From positions 282,060 through 346,059 of the forward strand of contig VZRG01000731.1 in assembly GCA_013397435.1 (NCBI GenBank): DNA of 64,000 bases. The letters are read 5' to 3'. Origin of the DNA: Erythrocercus mccallii. Lineage: Eukaryota; Chordata; Aves; Passeriformes; Dicruridae. Both the position numbers and the translations under genes were made by a program. Positions 13,212 through 26,058 of this stretch are shown here, piece by piece. Within the stretch, counting starts at the first letter, position 1, and every line of letters starts with the position of its first letter. The notes under the pieces are model-generated. The model ran no database searches. It worked only from the letters and a program-made list of their open reading frames with translations, and was not told the DNA's origin.

Positions 13212-13690
13212 ACAGAATCATAGAACAGTTTGGGTTGGAAGGACCTCTAAAGGTCATCTAGTCTAACCTCCAGCAATAGACAGGGATATCCTCAACTATG
13301 TCAAGCTGCTCAGAGCCTGACTTTGAATGTTTTCAGGGATGGACCATCCACCACACCTCTGAGCAACCTCTTCCAGTGTTTCAGCACTTTCTTTTTCCGT
13401 ATATCTAATATAAATTGACCCTGCTTCAGTTTAGAACCGTCACCCCTTGTCCTGTTGCAGCAGGCCCTGTAGCAAGTTTGTCACTCTTTCTTGTAGGCCC
13501 CCTTTAGGCACTGAAAGGCCACAACAAGGTCTCCTTGGATCCTTCCTTTCCCCAGGCTGAACAACACCAACTCTTTCAGCCTTTTCATAGGAGAGATGCT
13601 CCATACCTATGATCATCATCATGGCCCTACTGCTCCAACAGCCCGATGTGTCTCCTGTGCTGAGGACCCCAGAGTTGTCTGAATGTGAAG
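13212..13690 (-). mobile_element. CR1 LINE 3' fragment
   Basis: Begins with the reverse complement of the CR1 3' terminus (CAGAATCATAGAACAG), then GGTTGGAAGGACCTCTAAAG and GTCATCTAGTCTAACCTCC, and continues about 480 bp through CACCCCTTGTCCTGTTGCAG, CCCCAGGCTGAACAACACCA and GGACCCCAGAG. Minus orientation, moderately diverged, no intact ORF. It is the longest CR1 copy in the window. Confidence 0.95.
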
Positions 13691-16600
13691 CGCTGTGCAA
13701 ACAGTAATTTAATTAACACCTTTTGTACCCTATGGTACAAGAGCCATGTCATCCCAGTATTGAGAGTGAAGCCTGAGGAAGAGCTAGCTGAACAAGGGCA
13801 TTAAGGCATGGGGTGATCTTTCAACCTGACTTGTCTGATTAAACCTCTCACATCAGAATCATATGCAGTTCCAGAGAAATTTAAGATTGACAAAAGATGT
13901 GGGACTGGATTCCAAGTCAGGGGCTTCACTCCCCACCCAGCCCTCAGTGCAGGGTACCATGCCTGAAAGCGGAGAAGCAGGTATTTGCAATTCACTCTGA
14001 CTCGATTAGACTTATATGTGGTAAACTGAAAATCAATCTCACCCCCAGATTATTGAATAAAAATGTGTATTATATAGTGGATGGGGTCAGATACTGTTGC
14101 TGTAGGGAATAAGAAGAAACTACTTTGTTTCTTTAAAACAAAACATATATCAGGCTATCAGATGAATGATCATTGATTTGATGTGTTCCTCCTTTCCTTT
14201 TATAGTATTGAAAGCAGGCTATTTGATTTTTACCTTGTCATGTGCATTTTTAGAATGGAAGTAATTATTTTTCACAGGATTAAAAAAAAATTTAATATAT
14301 CTTAATACACCTCCACAAAAATGATAGCACTTCTCAGAAATGGAAGCCATTTTACTTTGCGTCTGTAGTATTTCAAATTTCTGCACTCTCCTCTCAATAT
14401 CTCTGATTTTTTATCATCGTTGATTCTGTTTGCCTTGATATGCTCTGAAAGTTTGATGCTTGTGCAAGTTTTATGGTTTCTTGTAAGCTTTCATTCAACA
14501 GGTTTTCATGACAGTCACTCCTTATTGACCCTATTCCCTCCTCCTTTGTCTTCCTCCTGTGTCTTTCTCTTTATTCTTTTTGCTCATTATCTCATTCCTA
14601 TTTCTGCTTTAAAGATATACCACAAAGATTCAGGAATTGACTGTATTCTTTTTCTTTCTGTTGCCCATCTTAAACTGGTATGAGGTGGGCATCCATCTCA
14701 AATCTCTTCTTGGATGTCTTTCAATGCACTTTTATCTAGTCAAAGTGGATCCTCTTTTCTTTCCTCTGAAATAAACCTGAGCCTTTCTCTGTGGTATCAC
14801 CATTTTCATCCTGCTTTTGTTCAGACTTGCAACTTCCAAATATTTTTTAGATTATATTTTGTCTACCTGAAATGAACAGCCCTGTTCATTTTCAGAACTA
14901 TCCTCTGAAGTGCAATGTTCTTCCAGAGTCTGGAAAATTCCCTTCTGTACTGTCCTTCAAAAATTTATGCTTATTGACTAACCTATACTTACTAATGGAA
15001 ACTGCTGGTATGTAACAAAAAATGTCTACATAATAAAAATGAACTTAAATCAAAAGACACCAAATACTACTTTGATTGATGTTAAATTATTAAATTATTG
15101 CACATGTGAACATTTAGCAATTTTCTTCATGAAGTTTCAGAATGCTGTTTGATTTGGGATGCATTTCATTGAAAGTGGGGTTTGTTTGGCTTCTTTGTTG
15201 TCTTTTGCTTCCAAATTGCAGCAAAGCCTACCAGACATTCCAGACACAATTCTTGCACCTGAAACAAAGCTGATGACAGAGCATCATTAATTTTGTATGA
15301 TTATCCTTACAACTATTTTACCCTCGGGCAAATATATGGCTACAGCCCAGGGGAATGGAGTTGCTGGAGTTGGAGGTGGCTGTGCCTGGGGCAGAGGAAT
15401 TCACAGCTGATGTGATGAGCCTGACAGGTGGAGCTGAAGGAGTTTACGGAGTTCTCTTCATCTCTATTTTAGTACATCCGTCATTGGCATGCTTGAACTT
15501 ATGTGTTAGTGCTTCTGTGAAAGAGAGGAGAATAAAAGAGAATAGATCAGAAGTGTAAAGCCAGTTGAAGGAGAAAATCCTGTTTTTCAGAGAAGGTGCT
15601 TGCTGCCAGAAAGTGACCTTGAACACCTTTGAAGTCTCTGACTGCTGTTCAAGAATAGTGATGAAGCAAAGGGTGTAAGCAATGGCTATTTTTGCACCTG
15701 AGTACTACCTCTAAATTGAGTTGAACTAAAATACACATGGAATTTCGTGACTTGTTGTTCTTCACTGTTTTTGTTTTGTGGAAAGAGGAATTTGTGTCCA
15801 TTTGCTGCAGAGAACCAACAAGCTTAGGTTTGATAACAGTGTCTTAGCCATGAGGCTGCTCACAGGAGGGGGCAGTACTGGTCCTCTTAAAGAAAGTAAT
15901 TAGATAGGAAGATCCCTTTCACACCAAGATTTCACAGAGATGAGGGCTCAAAAAGCCTTGGAGATGTACTGCAAGGACAAACAGTAGGTACTGGTACCTA
16001 CTTGGGCTGAGTGTGGTTCAAGCCCAAACACACCATGGGGCTTGCTGAGGTGGGTGAAGTCTTTCAGGGTAGAACAGCAAGCTATTGACAGCACAGTGCA
16101 AATTTATTCTTGGAAAGAAAGTAAATGTTTCAACAAATATCTATGAATTCTCTAGTCTACCATGCCAAGATGTGCTAGCAAACATAAATAAAGGTTTTGT
16201 GGATATTTATCACGGTGTTAAAAGCCTTCTGGTGCTAGCGGGGTCCTGACACTGAGTGTGTGACATTAGCAGAGGATGATATTTTGCTCAGCAGCTGAGC
16301 AAGAGAGAACATCATTGACTACAAAGCTTAATGTACGATCTGTACATGACTGGTCTTGCATGATACTCTGAAAAGAACTGCCCACACTTGTCACAGGTTT
16401 TGTGAACACTGATAACATCAGCTGTGTTTAAACGTGTTCAGCCGCCTCCAACTCTGCATGTTGAGACAATCAGTTTTCTAGGGCTGCAAAATCTTGCTTG
16501 CATGTCTGTAATGCTGTGACCATGAGATGTTATCATTCATTAGTTTCCTGGCTAAAGCATGGTATACGACTGATGGTGAGTAATCCTGGTTTAATAGGAG

Positions 16601-17350
16601 TTGTCCTCTGCTCTTCCTCTTTAGATTCAGGAATTCATGGAATGAACCAGGTAGTTGTGCGTTTTCTCCTTAACTCCTGATCATCTGCTCTAACTCTTTT
16701 CTTTGGTGAGAACAAGTGTTTTACTGGGATACAAAGTTTTCAAACTTCCTGCATGAGTGGCTAAAAAGTGGCTAAAATAAAAGAGATTTACAAATATGAT
16801 AGATGCCTGCAGTGATAGTAAAAGTTTCATTTAAACATGTTTTAAAAGTAGGTGTAACAAAATGCTCTTTTATTTACTTGCCTTTAAGGTGTTGCTTCTT
16901 GAAGTCAGTTTATAGCACTATGGACCAGTTTATGGTCTGAGTAGACCATAAAACTTTGATCTCTTTGAAATGAGTTAATTCAGACTTTGTGGTGACCAGG
17001 ATGCTGAGTTGCTACATAAAAATGAGATCCTCTCTTCTTTTCTCCAGAAAAGAATGGGTTTTGCCATTCTATTTGTATAGAGGGCTTGCTTAGCATTTTG
17101 AGGGATAATGCCTGTGATGTCATGTCAGAAATTGTCCTGGCAAATTGCAATTCCTAGTCCCAGCATATACAGCATAGCTATTGAGAATGGGATGTGTCTA
17201 GAAACATGAGATAATTGATAACAGTTGTGAATTAAATTATACTAAAAATACTTAATTATGTATTGTATTAAATTATACTAAATATAATTTATTTAATCTA
17301 GGACTGGCCTGCTAGTGCAGAACCCAGTAATTGAATTCTCCTCTGTTAAA

Positions 17351-17431
17351 GAAGATAGATTAAAAGATATATAGATATAGACTAGATATAGCTATAGCTA
17401 TAGATATAGATATAGATTATATAGATATATG
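17351..17431. repeat. ATAGAT/TATAGC microsatellite
   Basis: Imperfect tandem array of 6-bp ATAGAT and TATAGC units with TATA steps. Intergenic simple repeat. Confidence 0.85.
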
Positions 17432-20400
17432 AAAGAAAAAAGAAAACTTAGTTCAGAATTTAGGTGCCAAATATTATATATCTAAATACATAACATTAAT
17501 TAAAAGCTTTTGAAGTTGATGAGCATATCTCACTGCTGCTTAAATCCACGGGTGTTGAGGGAAATCAGTGTCTTTAGAAAGCAGAGTGCTTGTTTACCTG
17601 ACTATATGTGAAATTAGATGCTGACTTGTACATACTGATCTTAGTATAATCCTGCAATAATGTGATCTACTGACCTCATACAATCATAAAACATCATGAA
17701 ATGGGAGAATTTGGAAAAAAGGAATTAATTTTTTGTGACAATTCCCATCTAATAAGATTGACATAAGATTTTCAGGATGGTGAAAAAGTGGTGAATTCTT
17801 TAAATCACCACAGTAAACAAACAATAAATAGAGCTTATATTTACATACAAGAAATTCAGACTCAGGGAGTTGAGGACTAGGTAGTAGAGGTTAAAATAAA
17901 GTCCCTTAAGAACATCTTGATGGCCAATATGTTTTAAAAGAATAAATCAAAATAAAGCTATTGACATACCTGAGGGCATTTCAGGAAGTGTGGCTGAAAT
18001 CTGACAGAAATAATTTATTTAAAATTTGATGTTGCTAGCAAATCTGTAAGACCAGGCAGATGCCTCATGTGGTACCCAGAACCCATCCCATACTTCTTCT
18101 GGTATTTACATTAGCTTTTGCAATTCTGTAAAATACAAACAAATTCAATATTCATTAAACATAAATTAAATCAGTGAAAGCAGAATTTATTCCATCATTT
18201 ACAAGGCTTTGGGTATTGCATATTCCATGCAAGTCCTGGATTGTGACAGTGCCATAGGCAAGGCCATGCTATGTGCATACGCATTCAATGGTTATTAAAT
18301 GTGCGTGTCTTTAATTACATGTTTATGGAGGAGTAAAGTTCCATAGAAAAAGCATAAAACTAATAAAATTAAACACACTGGCATTTCACGTAATAAATAT
18401 AGCAAGACTTCCTGATCTGCTCAAGACAGGAAAGTTTCAAGCCCTGCTGGTGTGGCTGCTTCCCCTGAGCCTCCTGTGCAGCAGGGAGCTGGTCAACACC
18501 AGTTGTGCCTCACAGACAGGCTATTGAGCGCAAGCTACAGATGAGGAGAAAAGGCAAATAGCAGACAAAAGTGTCAAAGTATGCAGCTCTATTAGCAGTC
18601 ATGCTTAAACACATTCTGAGGTACCTGTGTGGTAATCTATTTCTCTCTCTGCTTTTGGGCTTCGTGTAGCAGCTGTCATTACAGTAATGAAGTGATTAGA
18701 TCTGCTCTGTTGCCTAATTACAGGACTAGAAATGACATGTGTTCCTGCAATCTAGTTAAGTAGTCTATATCTGAATCCTCTGATTTCAAGGATAGTGTTT
18801 GGGAAATTATCTTTAGAGCACGTAATTGAAGTGAGGAGTCTATCATATTGTAGAATTATTGATTGCATTAAGAACTTTGAACTTAGTGTTTTTCATCTCA
18901 GCATTTCTTAGTGTCTTGCTACAAGGGGCAAGTATTATTAGTCCCATTGCAAATTGAAAACTTGGGGAAAAAAAGGAGAACACATTATTTATTTAGGATT
19001 CCCATCAAATGTTATGGCAAGATTAGCTAGTTCAAGACTAGATACCCTTTTCTTTAATGTCCTCGACAGGATGCTACAAACAAGAGCCCTTTTGTTGCAT
19101 TTCTTTTGGATGAAAGGATGCATGACCTTCCATGCAGGTCCTGGTGCTATAGGTTTTGGATACAAAATGAGACTGCTACCAGTCTCCAGCTGGATACAGC
19201 ACCTGCAACTTTTATTTCCCAGAACAGTACCCCACTCTTTGCACAATTCTATATAGTCATGCTAATGATAGAAGCACAGTGTTACACGAGAGAAGACTTC
19301 ACATGTCTGCCTTAATTACTGATATTTACCTGTCTAGAGGTAGGACTGCCTTCATATCAGCTCCTGACATCTTTGGAGATGGAAAACTAAACCTGCTCCT
19401 TATCAGCATCTGTTTTATTGTCTTCCAGCAGCTGTATGTTTGCCCACCTAAAATGTATTTCAACACTGTGGGCTTAAAACCCTCTCCTGTCTGGGCTTAC
19501 ATCCCTTAGTGTCTTATCTGGGACAGTTGCTGCGACGAGAAGTTGAACATCCGAGTGAGGACTGCCTGCCTTGCTCTGCAGCCTCTTCCAACAAATGTGT
19601 GCTAGCAGAAGATGCTGTTCACTTAGCAATGCATACAACTAAATGTGTACCCTCTCACAGAAACAAGATGATCATTATCAGTGGAACATTCACAACTCAA
19701 GCATTGGCAGAAGCTCTTCACCCTGGAAAAGGGATTCAGTAGTTTTGGTTCCCATTGCTTTCACTCATCTGCAGGTCCCTCCTGTTTCACCATCTGTTTC
19801 ATGTTGCTTACTCAGAAGATGAAGAAAACAGGTAATAACATTTTAACAAGACTGTGTCAGAGGTAATAAAATTTCAAAGACTCATGTAAAAGTCTAAATG
19901 TTGGTTTAAAAAAATGTATCCTAAAGAAAGTGATAGTAGAAAAAGTTGTTAGAAGATCAGAGTGCAACAAATGCTTTGCCAGTAGATCTGGTGTATAGAG
20001 CTCTGAGTAACCAGAAGACAAAGATACATTACAATATGTTGTCATTATAGGACACAAGAGACTCCAAATATTCCAGAAGGCAAATAGCATAAAGAAGGCA
20101 TTATTGTCTAATTCTTAGTACCTTTTATAAGGTGTTTCAATACAGACTTAACATGATTGGTGAATAGGAACGACACCTCTCTAGTCCCATTGGTGAAACT
20201 AGAGAAACACAAACACACAGCTGTACAAAATTGTTTTGAGAAAGGGCAGCTATCTACTAAGATTGTTTTGAGAAAAGGTTCTCCTTAGAAGCCTTCCCTT
20301 GGGAAAGAAGTCAGCCACCACTAGCAGGCCAAAATCTTTCTCAGACTCAGAAAATCAGGTCCACAATATGTAGGATATATAAATTTATATTATTATTTTA

Positions 20401-22583
20401 TAGCTAGAATTTAGAGATATATAATCTACATTAGCTGATGCTACTTTAGCTCTTATAATAAATATATTTAAAAATAAATCCTGAGAATGGGCTTAGAACT
20501 TGTATTTCATGCAGGAGCTTGACTGTAGTTTGCTAAGTATACCTAGTCCAAAATGATCATTTGAAAATATTGTCTTCCTAAAGCCTTGCCTTGGCAGAAA
20601 GCCATAGCCTGATCCTGCAGTTTTGTGCATTCAGGTACTGAAGTCATACTGGAAATATTGTTATGGACTAGTGTACAGAGCCCAATTTTTTGTATTTGTT
20701 TTTTTAGTATTACCATCATGGACTAATGCAGATGTAAAAGGAAGGATAATTGCATTTTGCAAATGTGTTCTGAAATATTCATGTTCATCACAAATGCTAC
20801 CTGGTTCAGGTTGTGGATGCTTTTCTAGAAGATTGTAGTCCAGAATTGCTGTTTTCAGAAAAGGGTTGTAGTGCCACTTTTGCAGAGTCCATCACCCCTC
20901 TATGCATGTGCAGGGGAGCTGTGAGAAGTGGCCTCTTAGGCAATCTCAGTCAATGTTAGCGCTGGCCAGAAGCTTCCTGAAGACAATGAAGGCAGGGAGA
21001 TGCATAAAACAAATGCTGTGCTGAACCACTTTCTGAAATTTCATCCATAATGGGGAGTCCAGGACATAATGGTGTAAATAATTTCTCGGAAATTACAAGG
21101 GCCCAGGGGCAAGGAGCAGTCTGTGCAAGAGCATGCCTCCCTACTAGGCTGTGGTTGCAGAGCCATCTCATTTCCTTCCAGCCAGGCTAGGGCACACATC
21201 CTGGTTAGGAGCAACATCATCTCAAGCCTTGAGCTCAGATCTCTTCACAGAAGGACCATTGCAAAAGCTGGCAAAAGCAGGTGGTGCACCAGCAGCTTTG
21301 CTTCCCTGAAGCCTGAGCTAGCATTTTTAACTCATGAGAGTTGTCTACTGCAACTTGTCTGGGACCTGCCTTCCCACTGGAAGAGTCTGGACAAGAGATT
21401 TTTAATCCCACCTCTTCATGTCCCCTTCCCAGACTGGGTGCTCAAGTGTCTCCTGCTCTTCTCAAGAGAAACTGCATTGCTGTTTCCCTTCCCCAGAGCG
21501 GGACCCTCCCTGGGCCCCAGGCGGCCTCAGTGGGGACACGCCATGGCAGGAGCAGCCCTGGGGTGCTTGGGATCAGAGCAGGGGCACGGTGCTCTCAGAC
21601 CTGGTGAGGGCTGCCCTGTAACGCGGGGGAGCGGGCTGGTGGTGCTAACCTTGGGTAAGACTCAGGAAGGATGCTCTATATGCTGACCTGGAGGGAGCAT
21701 GGCAGCTCATTCCAACTGCCTGCAGCAGCCACCACAGCCCTACGGGAGCTACACAGCTCTCTGGGTTATAAAGGTGTATTTATTCCTGCATTCCAGGTAA
21801 ATGGCAATTTCCCTTGGGTTTTCCACTTTTTGGTTTTTTGCCCTAAAGTCTGTGGCTTAGTGCAAAGCTGAGAGTTGGGAAAATTTGGATGCCAAGTGGC
21901 AGATTTGTGACAGAAAAAAAGAAACCAAGCTCAGCCACAAACTCTTCTCCTCTCTTCTTGACTGAGACAGGACAAATCCAGTCCCACAACTACCCCCCAA
22001 GCCACTTAATTCTTGGAGCATGCCTGGCATAGGAAATGTCAAGATTTTGACTATGGTTGTAAGAAACCCAAATCAGGCCCTTAAATGAAAGAGGGATTGG
22101 ACTTGGGGGCATGTCCACTGCCGCAAACAAAACCAGCAGCCTTTATTATAGGGAACCAGGAAACTAAAAATGCACTATATCAGAACTTGATTCACATGCA
22201 TTCTGTTCGAAAATGTTTTGGGTTTAACCAGGGGAGTGGCTGATTGTCAATTGCTGAGAACCTCACCCTGTGCTCAGTAAATATTCTGCAAACAGAGAGG
22301 CAGTGTCTGTGAATGATCAAGAAGCTCTCGAAGCTTACAGCACTATGCAGTTATTACAGTCTGAGCATTTTTTAAGCAGAGCAAATATTTGCTTTCAATT
22401 TCACGGCTAACTGTTGCTGGTGACACACGCGGCCTCTATGGGCACAAGCACTCACTGGCTCCTTGTTTGCCTTTTGGTTTTCTGGCAGGAGAAGGGTTTG
22501 GTGCCAACATGTAGTATTACAAATATAAAATTACTTGCTTTTCTCTGATGTTCATCTAGTTTGAAATGGCCACTGATGCTTTT

Positions 22584-22641
22584 CATTTAATTTCTCACGT
22601 GGATTAAACAAACATTTAATTTCTCATGTGGATTAAATAAA
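22584..22641. repeat. 29-bp tandem duplication (2 copies)
   Basis: Two adjacent 29-bp units (22584-22612 and 22613-22641) starting CATTTAATTTCTCA and differing at two positions (ACGTGG/ATGTGG and AAACAAA/AAATAAA). A recent local duplication. Confidence 0.93.
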
Positions 22642-23294
22642 CACATGCCACTCACAACAAACACTGCTGCTCATGACTCATTAAGTTGTGCTTCCTAACC
22701 AGGTAATCAATTGCCTGAAAATGTTGGGACAACAGAGTTGATGACCTGTGTAATGTGAAAATGAGGGTAACACAACCAAAGGCCGCCTTCTTCAGGCCTT
22801 TTGCACACAACAGTGCTGTGTTGGGACTTCTGAAAATGGAGGGATTTTTGCCTCATCGTTTTAATCTCATGCTTGGAAAATTTTTGGATTGAAATTTATG
22901 TTTTTCCCCCTGCCCTTTTCTTTACCCTGTCTCCCTTTATTTAGGCTAACTTGCACCATAAATAACATTATGTCACATTACATAATGAGAATGGTGGAGC
23001 ACCAATGTCACTAATTAGGGACAGACAAAACTTTCCCTTTTCAACACCTTCAGTCCATATATCTTTGCTAATTAAAAGACCACACTGCCAGCTCACTTGC
23101 ATTGCCTCATGTGCTGATCCAGACCTTGTCCCAGTATGCCCTATGGCAGGGACAGTAAGCACATCCCTCATTTTTGTGATATTATGCAAAACCTAGGTGG
23201 TCTGTCTGGGGCTGTTTGAGTATGGATACTTATTTGCGTGCTCTCTTAGAGTTTTGGAGTCCACACTGCACATTTGTAGAATGAAATTACATTT

Positions 23295-23395
23295 AAAAAA
23301 AACTATTTATATATTTTTGTATAACTGTTTATATATATGTATTTTAGTATATAACTATATTTTAATATATATTTATATATATTTATAAATAACAT
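23295..23395. repeat. AT-rich low-complexity tract
   Basis: Almost pure A/T with TATATATTTATATATATTT-like runs. No other function seen. Confidence 0.8.
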
Positions 23396-24613
23396 CTAGA
23401 GTTGAACTGCTCTTGGAAAATATTTGTCTACTAACAAAAGTGACTGCCATCCCCCTGCATTTGTCTGGTCTAAAAATACTGTGTCAGACAGAATTCACTC
23501 ATATTTCATTTGTGCGTCTATAATTTTATTTAAGAATTTATTTCTTGCTGTGGAAATGTTTATTTTCTCCTATGCCAGTGACGCTAGTGCTTGAAGTGTT
23601 TGTATCATTGTCATGCTGCTGCAGTAAAACTTGCCCTTGTTTTTCTACTCATCTGGATTATTCTGTGTTAGCACATCATGAGAGATGGCAACAAACCAGG
23701 ACACAGTTCATGGAGATGGGGTGCACTAATGTGCTCTGGCAAGAAGAGGTTTGCAAAGTAAGGCATACTTCTGAGCACACATGGCCATCTCTGAGTAAGA
23801 TATAGAAGCAAACTCCAAAGCTTGGCAGAAGTAGAGGGAAGCTGCTTTAAGCCAAATTGGGTGTGTGTAAGTTTGGCCACCCAGCAGAAAAGGTAGCTGG
23901 TACTTGCTCAGCAAAACTGAGAGATTTGACAAGTTTATCCCTTGAAGTGTGGGGAGGGGTAATTTATCACCTGCCTAATGTGAGAATGGGAAAGGAGCAG
24001 TTAGTGAAACAGTTGCATAGCAAAATTTGATTTGCTGCTTCTATTTCAGATCTATACAAGAGCTTGTGTTCATGCAAGGTTTTTTATTTCTAATTTTGTT
24101 TAATTACATCAATTCATCTAATAAAAGATGTAACCCCTGCTTACAAAACCTGTCTTGTTTATTTCTTATGCCTTTTGGCTACAATGATGCTACATATTTT
24201 GATACAAATATGTGTTGAATATAACTTATTTTGATATATATGACAGCATATTCTCATCTTTCATTTTGCATCATACGAAGGAGACAATGTGTTCTTGTGA
24301 AAAAGTTTATGGAGGGAAGTCACAAAATTAAATTGTGATTCTTATGATTTTAAAATGGACTTTTCTGAGAATGTGTTCTTCTGCTACACTGCAGTTTTTC
24401 CACAGTCCTGTTTATAACATACAGAAAGATTTCAATGTTACTTCTTTGACAACTAAATTGAACAGTGTTCAGTTTATTTCTGTTTCTCCTGTATTTGGCT
24501 TTGGATATATAGATTTGTCTCTTTTCTGTTTTGCTGTTCCAGGAGATAGTTATGCACCTTTCAGACAAGTGAGAAGAGATTTCTCTTTGATAGAAATATG
24601 TTATGACATATAA

Positions 24614-24680
24614 TGCTGTTATTGATCTATCCTGCTGTTATCGATCTATCATGCTGTTATCGATCTATCATGCTGTTATC
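24614..24680. repeat. 19-bp minisatellite, about 3.5 copies
   Basis: Units TGCTGTTATCGATCTATCA at 24633-24651 and 24652-24670 are identical. The first unit (24614-24632) differs at two bases and a 10-bp partial unit follows (24671-24680). Each full unit of the inner pair carries the palindrome ATCGAT. Confidence 0.95.
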
Positions 24681-25224
24681 CTCAGATGTGCTTTCCTTGC
24701 AGAACTGTTTTCTGTGTTAAAGAAATGAGCAGCTGAAATTCTGATAATCTCAAGCTAAATCTGAATCAAGTTCATAAATCTAAATATAAAAGTAATAGCA
24801 AGATGTGATCAGCGTTTGTGTATGTCAGCTTCATTTGCAAAATCAAATTCTGATAGGAAATGGAAAACAAGAAAATCATCCTCAAGAGGATCCTAATAAC
24901 CTCCAAATTTGAGTATTTTTATCTTTTTTTTCATTTTATCTTTTTTAAGGATTAATACAGTACATCAGGATGGTGGTTCCAATGCAGGAAACTTAAGAGA
25001 CAGAAAATAATGTTAAAAGGTCTTGTATTACATCAGAATGAAAAAAAAACCTGTAACAAGAGGAGAATGAGAAGTGAATTTAAAGAAAATAGTTGCTTTT
25101 TCATAACTTTGCTACTTAGCAGCAGCAGGCAGGAATTTTCCTATTTTTCTCCAAAGTATGGGACACTAACTAGTCAATGGGAAGGGAACACAGCAATATT
25201 GTTCTGTGTGCTCTCATATGACTT

Positions 25225-25400
25225 GGCCCAGCGGATAACAGTGGCTTTGCCGGCCCGCGTGAGGCGGCCGCAGCATCGCCGCTGCCCCGTGCTCGACAGC
25301 CGCCTCTCAACCAAGCGCTCACACAGCAGCCACCAAGAGCCGGCTGTCCTCATCTGCCTAATCCTCCTGCTGAGAAGTGCCCGTCCAAAAGTGGCCACGG
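25225..25400. other. Isolated CpG-dense patch
   Basis: About 175 bp with many CG dinucleotides (GCCGGCCCGCG, GAGGCGGCCGCAG, CATCGCCGCTGCCCCG) in an otherwise AT-rich spacer. It could be a small orphan CpG island, a lncRNA promoter or exon, or a fragment of a GC-rich repeat. The frames through it show no recognised protein. Confidence 0.5.
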
Positions 25401-26034
25401 CTTCCCTGAAACACCTTCAGGTCATTTAGCTGAGAAGTTCCTTGAAACATTTACTGTGAAAGGACATCTGTGAGAAATTCCTTGACTGGTGTTGCTGAAG
25501 AAATGTCTGGGAATATTTCTAAGAGCCCATTAAGCTGAGAAAAGAGAGGTGTGTTCAAAGGCCAAATGCCTGGAAAATGCATCCCAGTGGCAGAGTTTGC
25601 TTTTGCCACGCTTGGCCTTCCTGGCCATGCTGACGCCATGGCCTCTCTCATGGGTGCCATGTCTGATGCTGTGAAACACACGCAGGTATTTCAGCCAGGA
25701 AAATATCATGAGAACAGTTTTGGTAAGGATTCAGCAGAGTTTGTAATAGGATTAGGTATCCACAGCAGGCCGGGAAGCTGGGGTATCTCTTCTCATGCTG
25801 CAGGGATTCCCCCTGTGACCTTTCTCAGCATGTCCCAGCTACTTGCTTGTTTCAGTGCAAAGTTTGAGTTCCAATTTCTTTCTTCAGTTTCCAAATTAAT
25901 TCTGTATAGGAGGTCTTGAGAAAAAAAAAAATTAGCTTGTTTAGCTTGTTTTAGGCTTGAGTCCAAAACTACTTTAAAATGAGCATTAGTTAGTGAGACT
26001 GTTCCAGCTACTTAAAGCATATACTTAATTTGGG

Positions 26035-26058
26035 TCCCCAGATCCCCAGATCCCCAGA
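26035..26058. repeat. 8-bp tandem repeat TCCCCAGA x3
   Basis: Three adjacent exact TCCCCAGA units. Small simple repeat. Confidence 0.85.

Noticed and set aside
25551..25919. 122-codon plus-strand frame beginning MFKGQMPGKCIPV
   Set aside because: No recognised homology and no promoter or poly(A) context. Could at most be part of a noncoding transcript.
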